A DNA stretch of 64,000 nucleotides, from positions 434,001 through 498,000 of the forward strand of contig JADJCP010000002.1 in the NCBI GenBank assembly GCA_016703155.1. Direction: 5' to 3'. Source of the DNA: Hydrogenophilales bacterium (GTDB lineage Bacteria > Pseudomonadota > Gammaproteobacteria > Burkholderiales > Thiobacillaceae). The translations under genes and the position numbers were made by a program. The notes under the pieces were generated by a model. That model worked only from the letters and a program-made list of their open reading frames with translations. It was not told where the DNA came from and made no database searches. Below are positions 15,689 to 24,610 of the stretch, in pieces (the first letter of the stretch is position 1; each line of letters begins with the position of its first letter).

Positions 15689-18673
15689 TCAGCCGATGTA
15701 CGAGGCGATATCGACGGCGTCGATCTGCTCCGGCCGCAGATATTTTTCGGCATAGCGCCGATACACCCCGGAGGTGAGAAAGAGGTCGAAGAGCGCCGGA
15801 TCGATGTGCCTGTCCTTCTTGAAAAAGGACAGGATCTTGATTGACTCGGACAGCGTCTTGGCCTTCTTGTACGGGCGATCCGAGGCGGTGAGCGCCTCGA
15901 AGATGTCGGCGATGGCCATGATGCGCATCGGAATATCGAGGTCCGCTTCGCCGAGCTTGCGCGGGTAGCCGGTGCCGGTCAGCGTCTCATGGTGGGTGCC
16001 GGCGTATTCGGGCACCCGGCGCAGGTTCTTCGGCAGCGGCAGTTGTTCGAGCATCATCAGGCTTTGCATGACATGCTCGTTGATCTTGAAACGCTCTTCC
16101 TCGGTGAGCGTGCCGCGACCGATGGCCAGGTTGTGGATTTCGCCGCGGTTGTACTGATGTTCCGGCACCTCGACCTTGAAACCCCACCTCGGGTCGGTGA
16201 CGTCGACGCGGGTGCGCGGAATGACATGGTGCGGCTGGTCGGCGAGCAGCCTTTCCCTGGCCGGCAGCGGTTCCGGCTCGGCCGGGTAGCGCTCAAGCTC
16301 TTCATGGGCCAGGCCGAGGCGGTCGTCGAAATGGCGCTGCCAGGTTTCCTCGGCGATGCGCTTCAGGCGCTCGATCTTCTCCGGTGCCATGAATTCGCCG
16401 CCCAGGTTGCACTCTGCGACAAAGGCGAAGTCGTCCGCCAACCGGGCCTTGCGCGCCTCGTAGCGCGCCAGTGCCGCGTCGGGGTCGGTACCGGCAGCGA
16501 CGGCCTCCAGTTCGTCGATGCGGGCATCGCGCAGCAGCACCTCGAAGCGCATGCGTATTTCGTGGATGCGGTTGTAGATGGTCTCCAGCTTGCTGGCCTT
16601 GTCGATCACGTATTCCGGCGTGGTGACCTTGCCGCAGTCGTGCAGCCAGGCGCCGATGCGGAATTCGCGCCACGCTTCTTCATTCTCGAAGCGGAACTCG
16701 GCCAACGGACCCGTGTTCTCCTCGCAGGCTGCCTCGGCCAGCATGAAGGCCAGTTCCGGCACGCGCTCGCAATGGCCGCCGGTATAGGCGCTCTTGGCGT
16801 CGATGGCGCCGGCGATCAGTTTGATGAGGGCGTCCATCAACTGGCGTTGCGCCTCGATCAGGTTCTGGTTATCCAGCGCGACCGCAGATTGTGACGCCAG
16901 CGCCTCGACGTACCCGACCATGCCCGGCGGGAATGGAATGACGGCGCCGGTTGCCGGATCGAGGGCGTTGAGCAACTGGATCACGCCGATGACCTCGCCA
17001 TCGCGCGGCGAAAGGGGCACGGTCAGCATGGAAACGGTGCGGAATCCCGATTTCTCGCTGAAGCGTTTGGTGCCGGACAGGTCGAAACTGGTCTCGCCGT
17101 AGACATCGTCGATCACTACCGTCTTATGGTGAAGCGCGGCAAGCACGACGACGTAGCTGTCGTTGGCCTTGCCGTCGGCGTCGAAAAGGGGAAGTTCCGT
17201 GACCGGCAGGTCGATGTCGTTGGTACGCAGGGCGAACGCCAGGGTGTTCCGCTCGGTCTTCAGATAGATCGTCGCCGCCGCGCAGTGGGCGATATCGCGG
17301 GCGCTGAACAGGATGTGACGGAGCAGTTCGGTGCGATCCTGGTCGCGTGACAGGCGGATGCCGTTATCCACCAGCCGGGCCAGTTTTTCCTGGGACCTTT
17401 CCAGGTCGCTGGTCCGCTTCCGTAGGGCGTCGTGGAGGACATACTGGGCCTCGCCGAGGGTGTTGATCTCGTACAGGAAGGTCTCCGCCTGGTGCGGTTC
17501 ACTGGAGAAGTCGAGCCGCTTGAGGCGCTCCGAGTCGTTCGCCATGGCCTCCAGCGTGCGGGCAACCTGGCGCGAGCCGATGTAGGCGAACGGCAGCAGC
17601 ACCAGCAGCACGACGATGGCGAGCAGGAGGACATCGTGCTGGGCCTGCTGGAATGCGCCTGTGAAGTCGGACAGCGGCGCCAGCACGACGACGCGGAAGG
17701 TCGAGCCACCCGCCGGCTCGGTGCGGTGCCGCGTGACAACGAATTTTTCGCCTTCGCCCGCGCCCAGCGTCAGGATCGCCGAACCGATCTGGTTTACAGG
17801 TTGCCGCAATAGCGCCAGATAGGAATTGTCGATCTTATCCGGCGCTGTCATCGGCGCGATCGCGGTAGTCTGGAAACGCTCGCCCTGGCCATGGAAGGCC
17901 AGAACCCTGCCCTGGTCGTCCTGCAGGACGATGGCGCCATTGGGCGGCAAGGCCAGGCTGGCCAGGACCGTTTGCAACGAACGCAGGCTGATGTCGGTCG
18001 CCAGCACGCCGGCCCGTTCGGGCAGCGGCGTGGCGACGGTGACGCCGAGTTCGCCGGTCGAGGCGAACAGGTAGGGGGCGGTGACCACCAGTCCATCGCG
18101 CCGCATGGCGTCGCCGTACCACGGGCGGCTGGTCGGGATGAGCATCGCTGCCTGCCAGTATTCGCCCAGCAGGCGCCGCTCGCGGTCGAGAAACTGGTAA
18201 TGGTCGGTCCGCTTGCCCTGGCCATCGAGCTGGATACGGCGCACGGCGAACCAGGCGCCGGCCGGCGCGTTCAGCGCGGCGGCGATGCGGGCGTCGCCGC
18301 GGATGCCGATCACCTGGAGAAATTCCTCGTTGCCGAGGCCGAAGAAATGCGAATACAGCGTGGTGTCGGCCTCCAGCGAAGCGAGGTAACCGACCACGAC
18401 GTCACTGGCATTGAGCTTGCCGTCCCGCGCGAACTGAGACAACTCGGCATGGGCCTGGGCGCTGACGAACTTGCCGTTGTTGCGCACCAGGGAGCTCAAT
18501 TCCTCCGCGGCCTGGCCGGCAATCAGCGTAAAGCGCGCGGTCGCGTTTTCTTCGGCGATCAGGTTGAAGGTGCGGAAGACCGTGTATAGAAAGCTGGCGG
18601 TCAGCAGGACGACCAGCAGCGTGGTGGAAAGCATGACCCAATGAAGGAAACGAAGTTTGATATGCGCGACCAT
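15689..18673 (-). CDS. Membrane receptor with Cache, GAF and HD-GYP domains
   Basis: About 994 residues. A membrane segment near the N-terminus (LHWVMLSTTLLVVLLTASFLY) and a second at about 350-372 (VLLLAIVVLLVLLPFAYI) bracket a large Cache-type sensor region. A coiled coil and a GAF domain (about 440-620, AIYLKTERNTL through VALDNQN) follow. The HD-GYP domain has AWLHDCGKVTTPEYV and HHETLTGTGYPRKL plus MRIMAIADIFEALTASDRPYKK, so it should hydrolyse cyclic di-GMP. A long insert lies between the HD and GYP parts. The start at 18673 has a GGAGGAGAGG site; the ATG at 18688 lies before that site and is less likely. Confidence 0.88.
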   Translation of the reverse strand: MVAHIKLRFLHWVMLSTTLLVVLLTASFLYTVFRTFNLIAEENATARFTLIAGQAAEELSSLVRNNGKFVSAQAHAELSQFARDGKLNASDVVVGYLASLEADTTLYSHFFGLGNEEFLQVIGIRGDARIAAALNAPAGAWFAVRRIQLDGQGKRTDHYQFLDRERRLLGEYWQAAMLIPTSRPWYGDAMRRDGLVVTAPYLFASTGELGVTVATPLPERAGVLATDISLRSLQTVLASLALPPNGAIVLQDDQGRVLAFHGQGERFQTTAIAPMTAPDKIDNSYLALLRQPVNQIGSAILTLGAGEGEKFVVTRHRTEPAGGSTFRVVVLAPLSDFTGAFQQAQHDVLLLAIVVLLVLLPFAYIGSRQVARTLEAMANDSERLKRLDFSSEPHQAETFLYEINTLGEAQYVLHDALRKRTSDLERSQEKLARLVDNGIRLSRDQDRTELLRHILFSARDIAHCAAATIYLKTERNTLAFALRTNDIDLPVTELPLFDADGKANDSYVVVLAALHHKTVVIDDVYGETSFDLSGTKRFSEKSGFRTVSMLTVPLSPRDGEVIGVIQLLNALDPATGAVIPFPPGMVGYVEALASQSAVALDNQNLIEAQRQLMDALIKLIAGAIDAKSAYTGGHCERVPELAFMLAEAACEENTGPLAEFRFENEEAWREFRIGAWLHDCGKVTTPEYVIDKASKLETIYNRIHEIRMRFEVLLRDARIDELEAVAAGTDPDAALARYEARKARLADDFAFVAECNLGGEFMAPEKIERLKRIAEETWQRHFDDRLGLAHEELERYPAEPEPLPARERLLADQPHHVIPRTRVDVTDPRWGFKVEVPEHQYNRGEIHNLAIGRGTLTEEERFKINEHVMQSLMMLEQLPLPKNLRRVPEYAGTHHETLTGTGYPRKLGEADLDIPMRIMAIADIFEALTASDRPYKKAKTLSESIKILSFFKKDRHIDPALFDLFLTSGVYRRYAEKYLRPEQIDAVDIASYIG

Positions 18674-18689
18674 GCCCCTCTCCTCCATA

Positions 18690-18997
18690 ATGATTCGCAG
18701 TAATCTTTTTGCGAAGATTGTCCGAAACCATCAGCAAAGTATATAGCTCATTCCACGCCGCGAGGGACGCAGGCCCGATTCGGGCCGCCCGCGACGCCCA
18801 TGACGGGAGGCAAGTCATAGGCCTCGGCGACCCGTTGGTCATCGTATGTGCCTGGTTTCGAGAGGAATGACAGATGCCACGGATCGGAATCGGCACCACC
18901 CGCTCGTTGCCCGGCACGATGGCCGTCGTAATGTCGCTTCCGGGGCGATTCAAACCGGCGATTGACCCCGTCAGGTCGACCGGGATACTTTCCGTCC
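18690..18997. other. Region between the HD-GYP and nucleotidyltransferase genes
   Basis: About 300 bp without a supported gene. The last 44 bp (from 18954) are shared with the duplicated segment at 15239 and hold TTGACC...TACTTT, a possible promoter 18 bp apart. The ATG at 18998 has no clear ribosome site. Nothing else was recognised. Confidence 0.45.
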
Positions 18998-19831
18998 ATG
19001 ACCGACATCACGCCCTTGAGCGACACCCTCGCACGTCTCGCCGCCGCCTACGCCGCCCAGCCACAGGTCACGGCGGTGGTATGCGCCGGCTCGCGGAGCA
19101 TGGAACTGGCCGACTCCGCCTCGGACACGGATATCTACGTCTACGTCACCGCCCCGCTGCCGATCGAGGCGCGGGCAGACATCGCCCGAGGCACCAGGGT
19201 CGAGTTCGACAACCGCTTCTTCGAACCGGGTGACGAATGGCTTGATGCCTCCGGCCGGCATTTCGATGTGATGTTTCGGGAGACCCGCTGGCTGGAAGAC
19301 CAGCTTGATCGCATGCTCGTCCGTCACGAAGCCTGGGTCGGCTACAGCACCGCCTTCTGGCACAACGTGCGCGCCTCGCGCATCCTGTTCGACCGCGACG
19401 GCTGGTTCGCCGCGCAATGGGCTCGCGCCCAGGCCGCCTACCCCGAGCCGCTCCGGCGCGCCATCGTCGCCAAGAACCAGCCGCTGCTCGCCGCCAACCT
19501 CTCCTCGTACCTGCATCAGATCGAACTCGCCATCGCCCGAGACGACCCCGTCAGCGCCAACCACCGTACCGCCGCGTTCCTCGCCAGCCTGTTCGACATC
19601 CTGTTCGCGCTCAACCGCGTACCGCATCCCGGCGAGAAAAGACTGCTTGAGCACGCCCAGCGGCTCTGCCCACTCCGCCCGCCGAACCTCGGCACGGACG
19701 TGCGCGCCATGATCGCCGCCGCCGGGCTGGCCGACGCGACGACGTTGGAGCACGGACAGCGCCTTGCGGAGGCCATCGACGAATTGCTCCGCGCGGAAGG
19801 GCTTCCGCCGTCGGCGGCACGCGGCGGCTGA
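18998..19831 (+). CDS. Nucleotidyltransferase-fold protein (DUF4037-like)
   Basis: A 277-residue protein. The N-terminal nucleotidyltransferase motif is CAGSRSMELADSASDTDIYVYV (Gly-Ser followed by Asp-x-Asp), with a third acidic site in GRHFDVMF. The C-terminal helical half (WVGYSTAFWHNVRASRILFDRDGWF, NHRTAAFLASLFDILFALNRVPHPGEKRL) resembles DUF4037-type proteins related to aminoglycoside adenylyltransferases. Target is unknown. Its first 82 codons and upstream region are duplicated as a pseudogene at 15239. Confidence 0.75.
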   Translation: MTDITPLSDTLARLAAAYAAQPQVTAVVCAGSRSMELADSASDTDIYVYVTAPLPIEARADIARGTRVEFDNRFFEPGDEWLDASGRHFDVMFRETRWLEDQLDRMLVRHEAWVGYSTAFWHNVRASRILFDRDGWFAAQWARAQAAYPEPLRRAIVAKNQPLLAANLSSYLHQIELAIARDDPVSANHRTAAFLASLFDILFALNRVPHPGEKRLLEHAQRLCPLRPPNLGTDVRAMIAAAGLADATTLEHGQRLAEAIDELLRAEGLPPSAARGG

Positions 19832-19847
19832 TGCAACATAAAAGTAC

Positions 19848-19859
19848 AAAAGGGGACAC
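19848..19859. repeat. AAAAGGGGACAC word
   Basis: AAAAGGGGACAC here and AAAAGGGGACAGGC at 23470 share the preceding ACATAAAA context. They look like remnants of repeats linked to REP-type transposases. The flanking 19860-19960 is AT-rich compared with the genes around it. Confidence 0.35.
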
Positions 19860-19864
19860 AGACT

Positions 19865-20971
19865 TTGATGTTGAAATATTGGGAGAAGTCGGTGGTGGAA
19901 AATAACTCGAAACTGACCCAGTTGATTCAACCTAGAAACGTGGCTTGTCCACTTTTTTTATGCCTGATCCTTTTGTTACGCGCCAGGTGTGCTCTTGCGC
20001 CGACCCGACGGCCCGCATCGATTCACCGCGTGGCCTGGCTCGCGCTGCTGGGTTTACTACTTGCCCTGCCGGCCAGCGCGGCAAGCTACGACCTGCCTCC
20101 GGATGGCATCGACCTGGTCGGCGCGCCCGCCATGGTGCGCGCGGCCGCCGAGGATACCCTGCTCGACATCGCCCGGCGTCACGGACTGGGCTACGACGCC
20201 GTCCTCCGGGCGAATGCCGGGATCGACCCCTGGCTGCCCGGCGCCGGAACGCGCGTCGCACTGCCCGGACAGCATCTCCTGCCGGAGGGCTCGCGGGTCG
20301 GTATCGTCATCAACCTTCCGGAGATGCGCCTCTACCATTTCACGCGGCCGGACGCGACCCGGCCGGCGCGCGTCGAGACGTATCCGATCGGCATCGGCAA
20401 GGCCGGCTGGTGCCCGGTCGGCCTGCGCACCGAGGTGGGCGACAAGATCACGGACCCGGTCTGGGCGATGCCGGAGTCCATACAGCAGGAGCGGCAACTC
20501 GCGGCGGGCTCGGCCACCGTCGTGCCGCCGGGGCCGGACAATCCGCTGGGCCGATATGCGTTGCGGCTGGGCCAGACCCCGTATCTGATCCACGGCACCA
20601 ACCGCAAATATGGCATCGGCATGCGCGTCAGCCACGGCTGCATACGCCTATACCCCGAGGACATCGAAGTCCTTTTCCGGACGGTGGCGGTCGGCACACC
20701 GGTGCGCGTCGAGCACCAGCCCTACAAGGTCGGCTGGGACGGCGACACGCTGATGATCGAGGCGCATCCGCCCATCGAGGAACACGCGGGGGAGGCCCGC
20801 CTCACCACCCTGGTCGCGAGCGTGATCCGCGCGACCGAACCCCGGGCCGCGGAGATCGACTGGGACAAGGCCTTCGCCGCCGCGCGTCGGGCGGACGGCA
20901 TGCCAACACCCATCGGCCGTGCCTCGGTGCGGGATATCCAGACGCCGACGCCCACCCCCATCAGCCCATGA
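19865..20971 (+). CDS. L,D-transpeptidase (YkuD domain) with LysM-like segment
   Basis: Cross-links or anchors peptidoglycan in the periplasm. A hydrophobic export segment (VAWLALLGLLLALPASAASY) is followed by a LysM-like part (TLLDIARRHGLGYDAVLRANAGIDPWLPGAGTRVALP). The YkuD domain follows (VGIVINLPEMRLYHF), with the catalytic motif IGMRVSHGCIRLYPEDI near its end. Length fits the ErfK/YbiS/YnhG-type family. The true start is uncertain: the frame opens at 19865, but the signal peptide lies about 55 residues in. An internal TTG or GTG (for example GTG at 20030) may start the protein. Confidence 0.88.
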   Translation: MMLKYWEKSVVENNSKLTQLIQPRNVACPLFLCLILLLRARCALAPTRRPASIHRVAWLALLGLLLALPASAASYDLPPDGIDLVGAPAMVRAAAEDTLLDIARRHGLGYDAVLRANAGIDPWLPGAGTRVALPGQHLLPEGSRVGIVINLPEMRLYHFTRPDATRPARVETYPIGIGKAGWCPVGLRTEVGDKITDPVWAMPESIQQERQLAAGSATVVPPGPDNPLGRYALRLGQTPYLIHGTNRKYGIGMRVSHGCIRLYPEDIEVLFRTVAVGTPVRVEHQPYKVGWDGDTLMIEAHPPIEEHAGEARLTTLVASVIRATEPRAAEIDWDKAFAAARRADGMPTPIGRASVRDIQTPTPTPISP

Positions 20972-20997
20972 CCGACCTCGGGCGGGCTTCCTCCGGC

Positions 20998-21474
20998 CTA
21001 TTTCTCCATGGCGCGCTGGAAGATGCGCTTGGCCTTCTCGGTCTCCAGTTCGGATTTGGCGAGGGCCTGCTCCGCTGCCGACAGGGTCTTGGCCACCTGC
21101 TCGCGGGTCGCACTCAGATCGGCGCGCATCTGGGTCAGTTCGGCCAGGGCCTGGTCGGCCGCCTTGCGGGCCTCCCTGGCCGCCGCCATGGCGGCATCGG
21201 CGCCGGACTGGGCACGATTCGCGGCCTGCCCGACCTCGTCGGCCTTCGCCTGCGCGGCCTGAGCCAGGGCCTCGGCCCGGGCGGCGCGTTCCATCGCGGC
21301 GTCGGCGCTAGCCTGGGCCTTGTCGGCGCGCTTCAGGGCATCGCCGCCGACGGACTGGGCGGAGGCAGCCTTGAGTTCCACACCCTTCATCTCATCGACG
21401 CTGGCGCAACCGATCAGCAGAACCGGCAGGGCGACGATCCACCAATGGCTTGGTGCGTATCCATGTGGGGTCAT
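20998..21474 (-). CDS. Alanine-rich coiled-coil lipoprotein (Lpp/OprI-like)
   Basis: A 158-residue lipoprotein. The lipobox LLIGCAS follows a short hydrophobic segment (WWIVALPVLLIG). The mature part is an alanine-zipper coiled coil (ADKAQASADAAMERAARAEALAQAAQAKA, and similar to the end), like Lpp/OprI but longer. Start ATG 21474 has GGAG seven bases upstream, so the ATG at 21528 is rejected. It may tether the outer membrane to peptidoglycan, which fits the adjacent L,D-transpeptidase. Confidence 0.8.
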   Translation of the reverse strand: MTPHGYAPSHWWIVALPVLLIGCASVDEMKGVELKAASAQSVGGDALKRADKAQASADAAMERAARAEALAQAAQAKADEVGQAANRAQSGADAAMAAAREARKAADQALAELTQMRADLSATREQVAKTLSAAEQALAKSELETEKAKRIFQRAMEK

Positions 21475-22031
21475 GGCGTCTCCTTTCATGGTCGGGTTCC
21501 GGGAACAATCCCCCGCGCCGCCACCCATGGCGCGACGCCGGGGGTACGATTTCAGTGTAGATCATCTTTACCGGACGGGCGGCGCGCGCCCGGGGCATCC
21601 CGCCAACAACGCCACACGTGCCGTCGCGAACGTACCGTTTCCAGCCCTTCGGGCCGCTTCGTAAAAACAAGGGGGGCGTGCTCTGAGCTATCCCCACATT
21701 TTTCGTCCCTCATTGTTTCTGATTGCGCCGCATCGACGACTTGAACAGACTCGTCCATGGCATCGAGGACGGTAATCTCGTCATCGTCTCCTGTGATTAC
21801 CATTACGAGTCAGCCGACGTCGGGTGACGGGCCTCAAGATTTTCCCTTGTTCCCACAGGAACCCTGTGGCCATGAACCGCCCAGGAACAGAATCCAAGCT
21901 ACCGAAATACCACGTCTCATGGGCGAAGCCCCCATATGCCCATACCCACAATGCTGCCACTCCGGACAATGGACGATAAACTTCGTGCTTGAATACTCAC
22001 GAACCATGATTGCAATGAGAAAGGCCGTAAA
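21475..22031. other. Long intergenic region, no gene recognised
   Basis: No supported coding sequence lies here. A small inverted pair GTAATC / GATTAC is near 21772-21800. Codon periodicity and start signals of the ORFs present are poor. The GTG at 22032 is preceded by GAAAGG. Confidence 0.4.
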
Positions 22032-23435
22032 GTGAACGCGCCCAGGATCGCAGCGTCGATTGCACAAGCAAAATCCCTGATGGGGCAAGGCCGCCATGAG
22101 GATGCATGGCGGCTACTTGTCGGCATCGACGGCGTCCCTTCCCCTGATCTGCTCTATCTGCGCGCGGCTGCGGCGATGCAGTGCGGTGAGGCCGAAGATG
22201 CCGAGACCGCGCTCAACGCTTGCCTGAAGACCGCGCCCCTGCATCCCGGCGCCACTTTCCATCTTGCCGCGCTGCACTTGGCGCGTGGCGATCGATCCGC
22301 CGCGATGCGGGGGTTCGCCCAGGCCATCCGCCTCGTGCCGAATTGGGCGGAGGCGCACTACAACTTGGCGATACTGCAAGCCGAGTCGGGCGATGCCGCG
22401 GCCGCTGAAACCAGCTATGGATCCGCACTCCAGGCAAAGCCGGGCCTGATTCAGGCGGCGATAAATCTGGCCAACCTCCTGGACAGCCGCGGCGATCGGG
22501 CCGAAGCGATCGCCCTGTTATGGCAAGCACTCACCCACGCCCCGGAATTCGCTCAGGGTTGGAGTACGCTGGGTTATCTCTATCTCGGCGCGCGGCAGCT
22601 GGAAGCCGCGGAAACATCCCTGGCGCGTGCCGTTTCGATCGATCCGACGATGGCGGACGCATGGGAATATCTCGCCGAAACCCGCCGCCAACGGGGCGAT
22701 CGTGAAGGTGCTCGCGAAGCCTACCAAGCCCTGATCCGCATCAACCCCGATGCCGAGGTTGCCGGTTTCCATTTGGCCACCTTGCTTGGCCAGACCCCTT
22801 CCCGGCCCCCTGACAGCTTTGTTCGAGGTCTCTTCGACGGGATGGCCAATGAGTTCGAGCACAAACTCGTGGATGTCCTTGGCTACCGGCTACCTTTCGA
22901 ACTGACCCGCTATCTCGATGATGTATTGCAAACCCCCACGCCTCTCGATGTACTCGACCTCGGCTGCGGCACGGGGCTGTGCGGTCAGGCGATCAAGCCC
23001 TGGGCACACCGCCTGCATGGGGTGGACGTATCGCCGCGCATGATGGAGCTGGCTCGCGCCCGCGATGTCTACGACATGCTTCATGAAGCGGAACTCGTCG
23101 AGTTCCTCGCGCGATGCCAAGACAGCGAATGGGACATCTTGCTGGCCGCGGATGTGCTTGTTTATCTCGGCGCGCTCGAAGCGCTGTTCGGCCAGGTGAG
23201 ACGGGTTCTAAGGCCAGGTGGCAGGCTGTTGCTGTCGATCGAGGAGCTCGACACGCAGGGTGACTACGCCTTGCGACCCACGGGACGCTACGCGCACGCC
23301 GCCGGCTATCTTGAAAGACTCGCCGCCGAGCACGATTTCACGGTGGAACGCAACGAACCGATCCCGTTGCGCAGGGAAAGCGGCACGATGCTCCCCGGGC
23401 GGCTACTGCGTCTGGGCGCCGGCCGGACTCACTAG
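22032..23435 (+). CDS. TPR protein with C-terminal SAM methyltransferase domain
   Basis: A 467-residue protein from a GTG start. Residues about 10-240 are TPR units (PNWAEAHYNLAILQAESGDAAAAETSYGSALQAKPG, MADAWEYLAETRRQRGDREGAREAYQALIRINPDAE). From about 265 a class I methyltransferase follows: DVLDLGCGTGLCGQAIK (motif I), HGVDVSPRMMELA, and LRPGGRLLLSIEEL. This architecture occurs in uncharacterised proteobacterial proteins often beside envelope or polysaccharide genes. Substrate is unknown. Confidence 0.85.
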   Translation: MNAPRIAASIAQAKSLMGQGRHEDAWRLLVGIDGVPSPDLLYLRAAAAMQCGEAEDAETALNACLKTAPLHPGATFHLAALHLARGDRSAAMRGFAQAIRLVPNWAEAHYNLAILQAESGDAAAAETSYGSALQAKPGLIQAAINLANLLDSRGDRAEAIALLWQALTHAPEFAQGWSTLGYLYLGARQLEAAETSLARAVSIDPTMADAWEYLAETRRQRGDREGAREAYQALIRINPDAEVAGFHLATLLGQTPSRPPDSFVRGLFDGMANEFEHKLVDVLGYRLPFELTRYLDDVLQTPTPLDVLDLGCGTGLCGQAIKPWAHRLHGVDVSPRMMELARARDVYDMLHEAELVEFLARCQDSEWDILLAADVLVYLGALEALFGQVRRVLRPGGRLLLSIEELDTQGDYALRPTGRYAHAAGYLERLAAEHDFTVERNEPIPLRRESGTMLPGRLLRLGAGRTH

Positions 23436-23469
23436 CCGCCTGTCGGCCTATTTCGAAAAATATGAACAT

Positions 23470-23483
23470 AAAAGGGGACAGGC
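23470..23483. repeat. AAAAGGGGACAGGC word
   Basis: Second copy of the word found at 19848; it lies in the 213-bp gap between the TPR-methyltransferase and membrane protein genes. No other feature is visible in that gap apart from a ribosome site (GAAGGAA) before 23649. Confidence 0.4.
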
Positions 23484-23648
23484 ACCCGAGGCGTCCCCGC
23501 ATTGCGTCTTTCCAGTAACCATAGTGACTGAGAAGGCATCCCGCTTCGCCGACGCTGTCGACGCCACTCTGCAGCACGAAACCGGCCGCATGGAAGCCGA
23601 TGTGTAGCGCGCCCCAACACATGCCCACCCTTTCGAAGGAATTACAGC

Positions 23649-24497
23649 ATGACTGATCCATTTCCCACGCCCCATGTCAGCGTCGCTGTCCGGATGTTCA
23701 TGTTGGCCGCCGCCGTCTTTGTCGCCAGCGCCGGGGCGTCGCTGTTTTTTCTGAGCGAGGCGACCCATCTCTATTTTGCCTGGACCATCAAGCCCCCCGT
23801 GACGGCATCATTCCTCGGCGGCGGGTATCTGGCCGTCACCACCGCCTTGGTGTTTGCGTTACGTGAGCAAGACTGGGCACGGGTGCGGGTGGGTGTGTCT
23901 GTCGTCGCCACGGGGCTTGTTTTCATCCTGGCGGCCACCTTGTTGCATCTCGACAAATTTCATTTGCGCAATGCAGTCTGGAGTGCCGGGTTTTGGGCAT
24001 GGAGCTGGTTATTTCTTTATATCGTCCTTGTGCCCGGCCTGGCCATCGCGCTTTGGGCACAGCGTCGCCGGAAGGTGGCCTTGACGCCACCACAATCGCT
24101 ACTGCCCGCGTGGATGCGCGTCACCCTACGCTTGCTGGGGATGCTGATGCTGCTGTTGGGCGCGCTGTTGTTCGCCGTTCCGGGAACCGCGGAGCAGCTC
24201 TGGCCCTGGCCTCTGACCCCGCTGACGGCGCGCATGGTCGGTAGTTTTTATCTTGCCTTCGGGGTCAGCCTGCTGGCAGCGGCACGGGAAAACGACTATG
24301 CGCGCATCTACGTGGCGAGTTGTGCCTACGTTGCTTTTGCCGTGCTTCAGGCCATCACCCTCGTGCGCTACCAGCCGGTCGACTGGCTTGGGCTGTCCGG
24401 CCAGTTGCTGGCTGGGGTGCTGCTCACGCTGTTGGTCCTTGGCACAGCCGGCGTGTATGGCTATCGGGCTACCCGTTCAGTCAAGGGCCAAGCGTGA
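23649..24497 (+). CDS. Polytopic inner-membrane protein of unknown function
   Basis: A 282-residue protein with about eight hydrophobic segments in two similar halves (FMLAAAVFVASAGASLFFL, FLGGGYLAVTTALVFAL and later MVGSFYLAFGVSLLAAARENDY). The repeated pattern G(S/G)xYLAxxxxLxxAxREND/Q suggests internal duplication. No transporter signature was recognised. ATG 23649 is preceded by GAAGGAA. Confidence 0.7.
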   Translation: MTDPFPTPHVSVAVRMFMLAAAVFVASAGASLFFLSEATHLYFAWTIKPPVTASFLGGGYLAVTTALVFALREQDWARVRVGVSVVATGLVFILAATLLHLDKFHLRNAVWSAGFWAWSWLFLYIVLVPGLAIALWAQRRRKVALTPPQSLLPAWMRVTLRLLGMLMLLLGALLFAVPGTAEQLWPWPLTPLTARMVGSFYLAFGVSLLAAARENDYARIYVASCAYVAFAVLQAITLVRYQPVDWLGLSGQLLAGVLLTLLVLGTAGVYGYRATRSVKGQA

Positions 24498-24610
24498 GGG
24501 AATTAATGGGTAGCGTAGTGGACAGGCCCTCGCCTGCCCTTCCTCGTCAAACCGTGCCTGCGGTTCTCCCGCGCACGGCTTTCCGATGTCCTGCATACCG
24601 AGCCATATGC
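24498..24610. mobile_element. Possible group II intron 3' fragment
   Basis: On the - strand, GGAAAGCCGTGCG...GGAGAACCGCAGGCACGGTTTGACGAGG resembles the sequence that commonly follows group II intron reverse-transcriptase genes; the frame reads IGKPCAGEP then ARFDEEGQA. No RT gene is present. It is probably a remnant, and the identification rests on memory only. Confidence 0.3.

Noticed and set aside
21392..21697. 101-codon - strand ORF upstream of the lipoprotein
   Set aside because: Low-complexity Arg-rich sequence without a ribosome site; overlaps the true lipoprotein start region.
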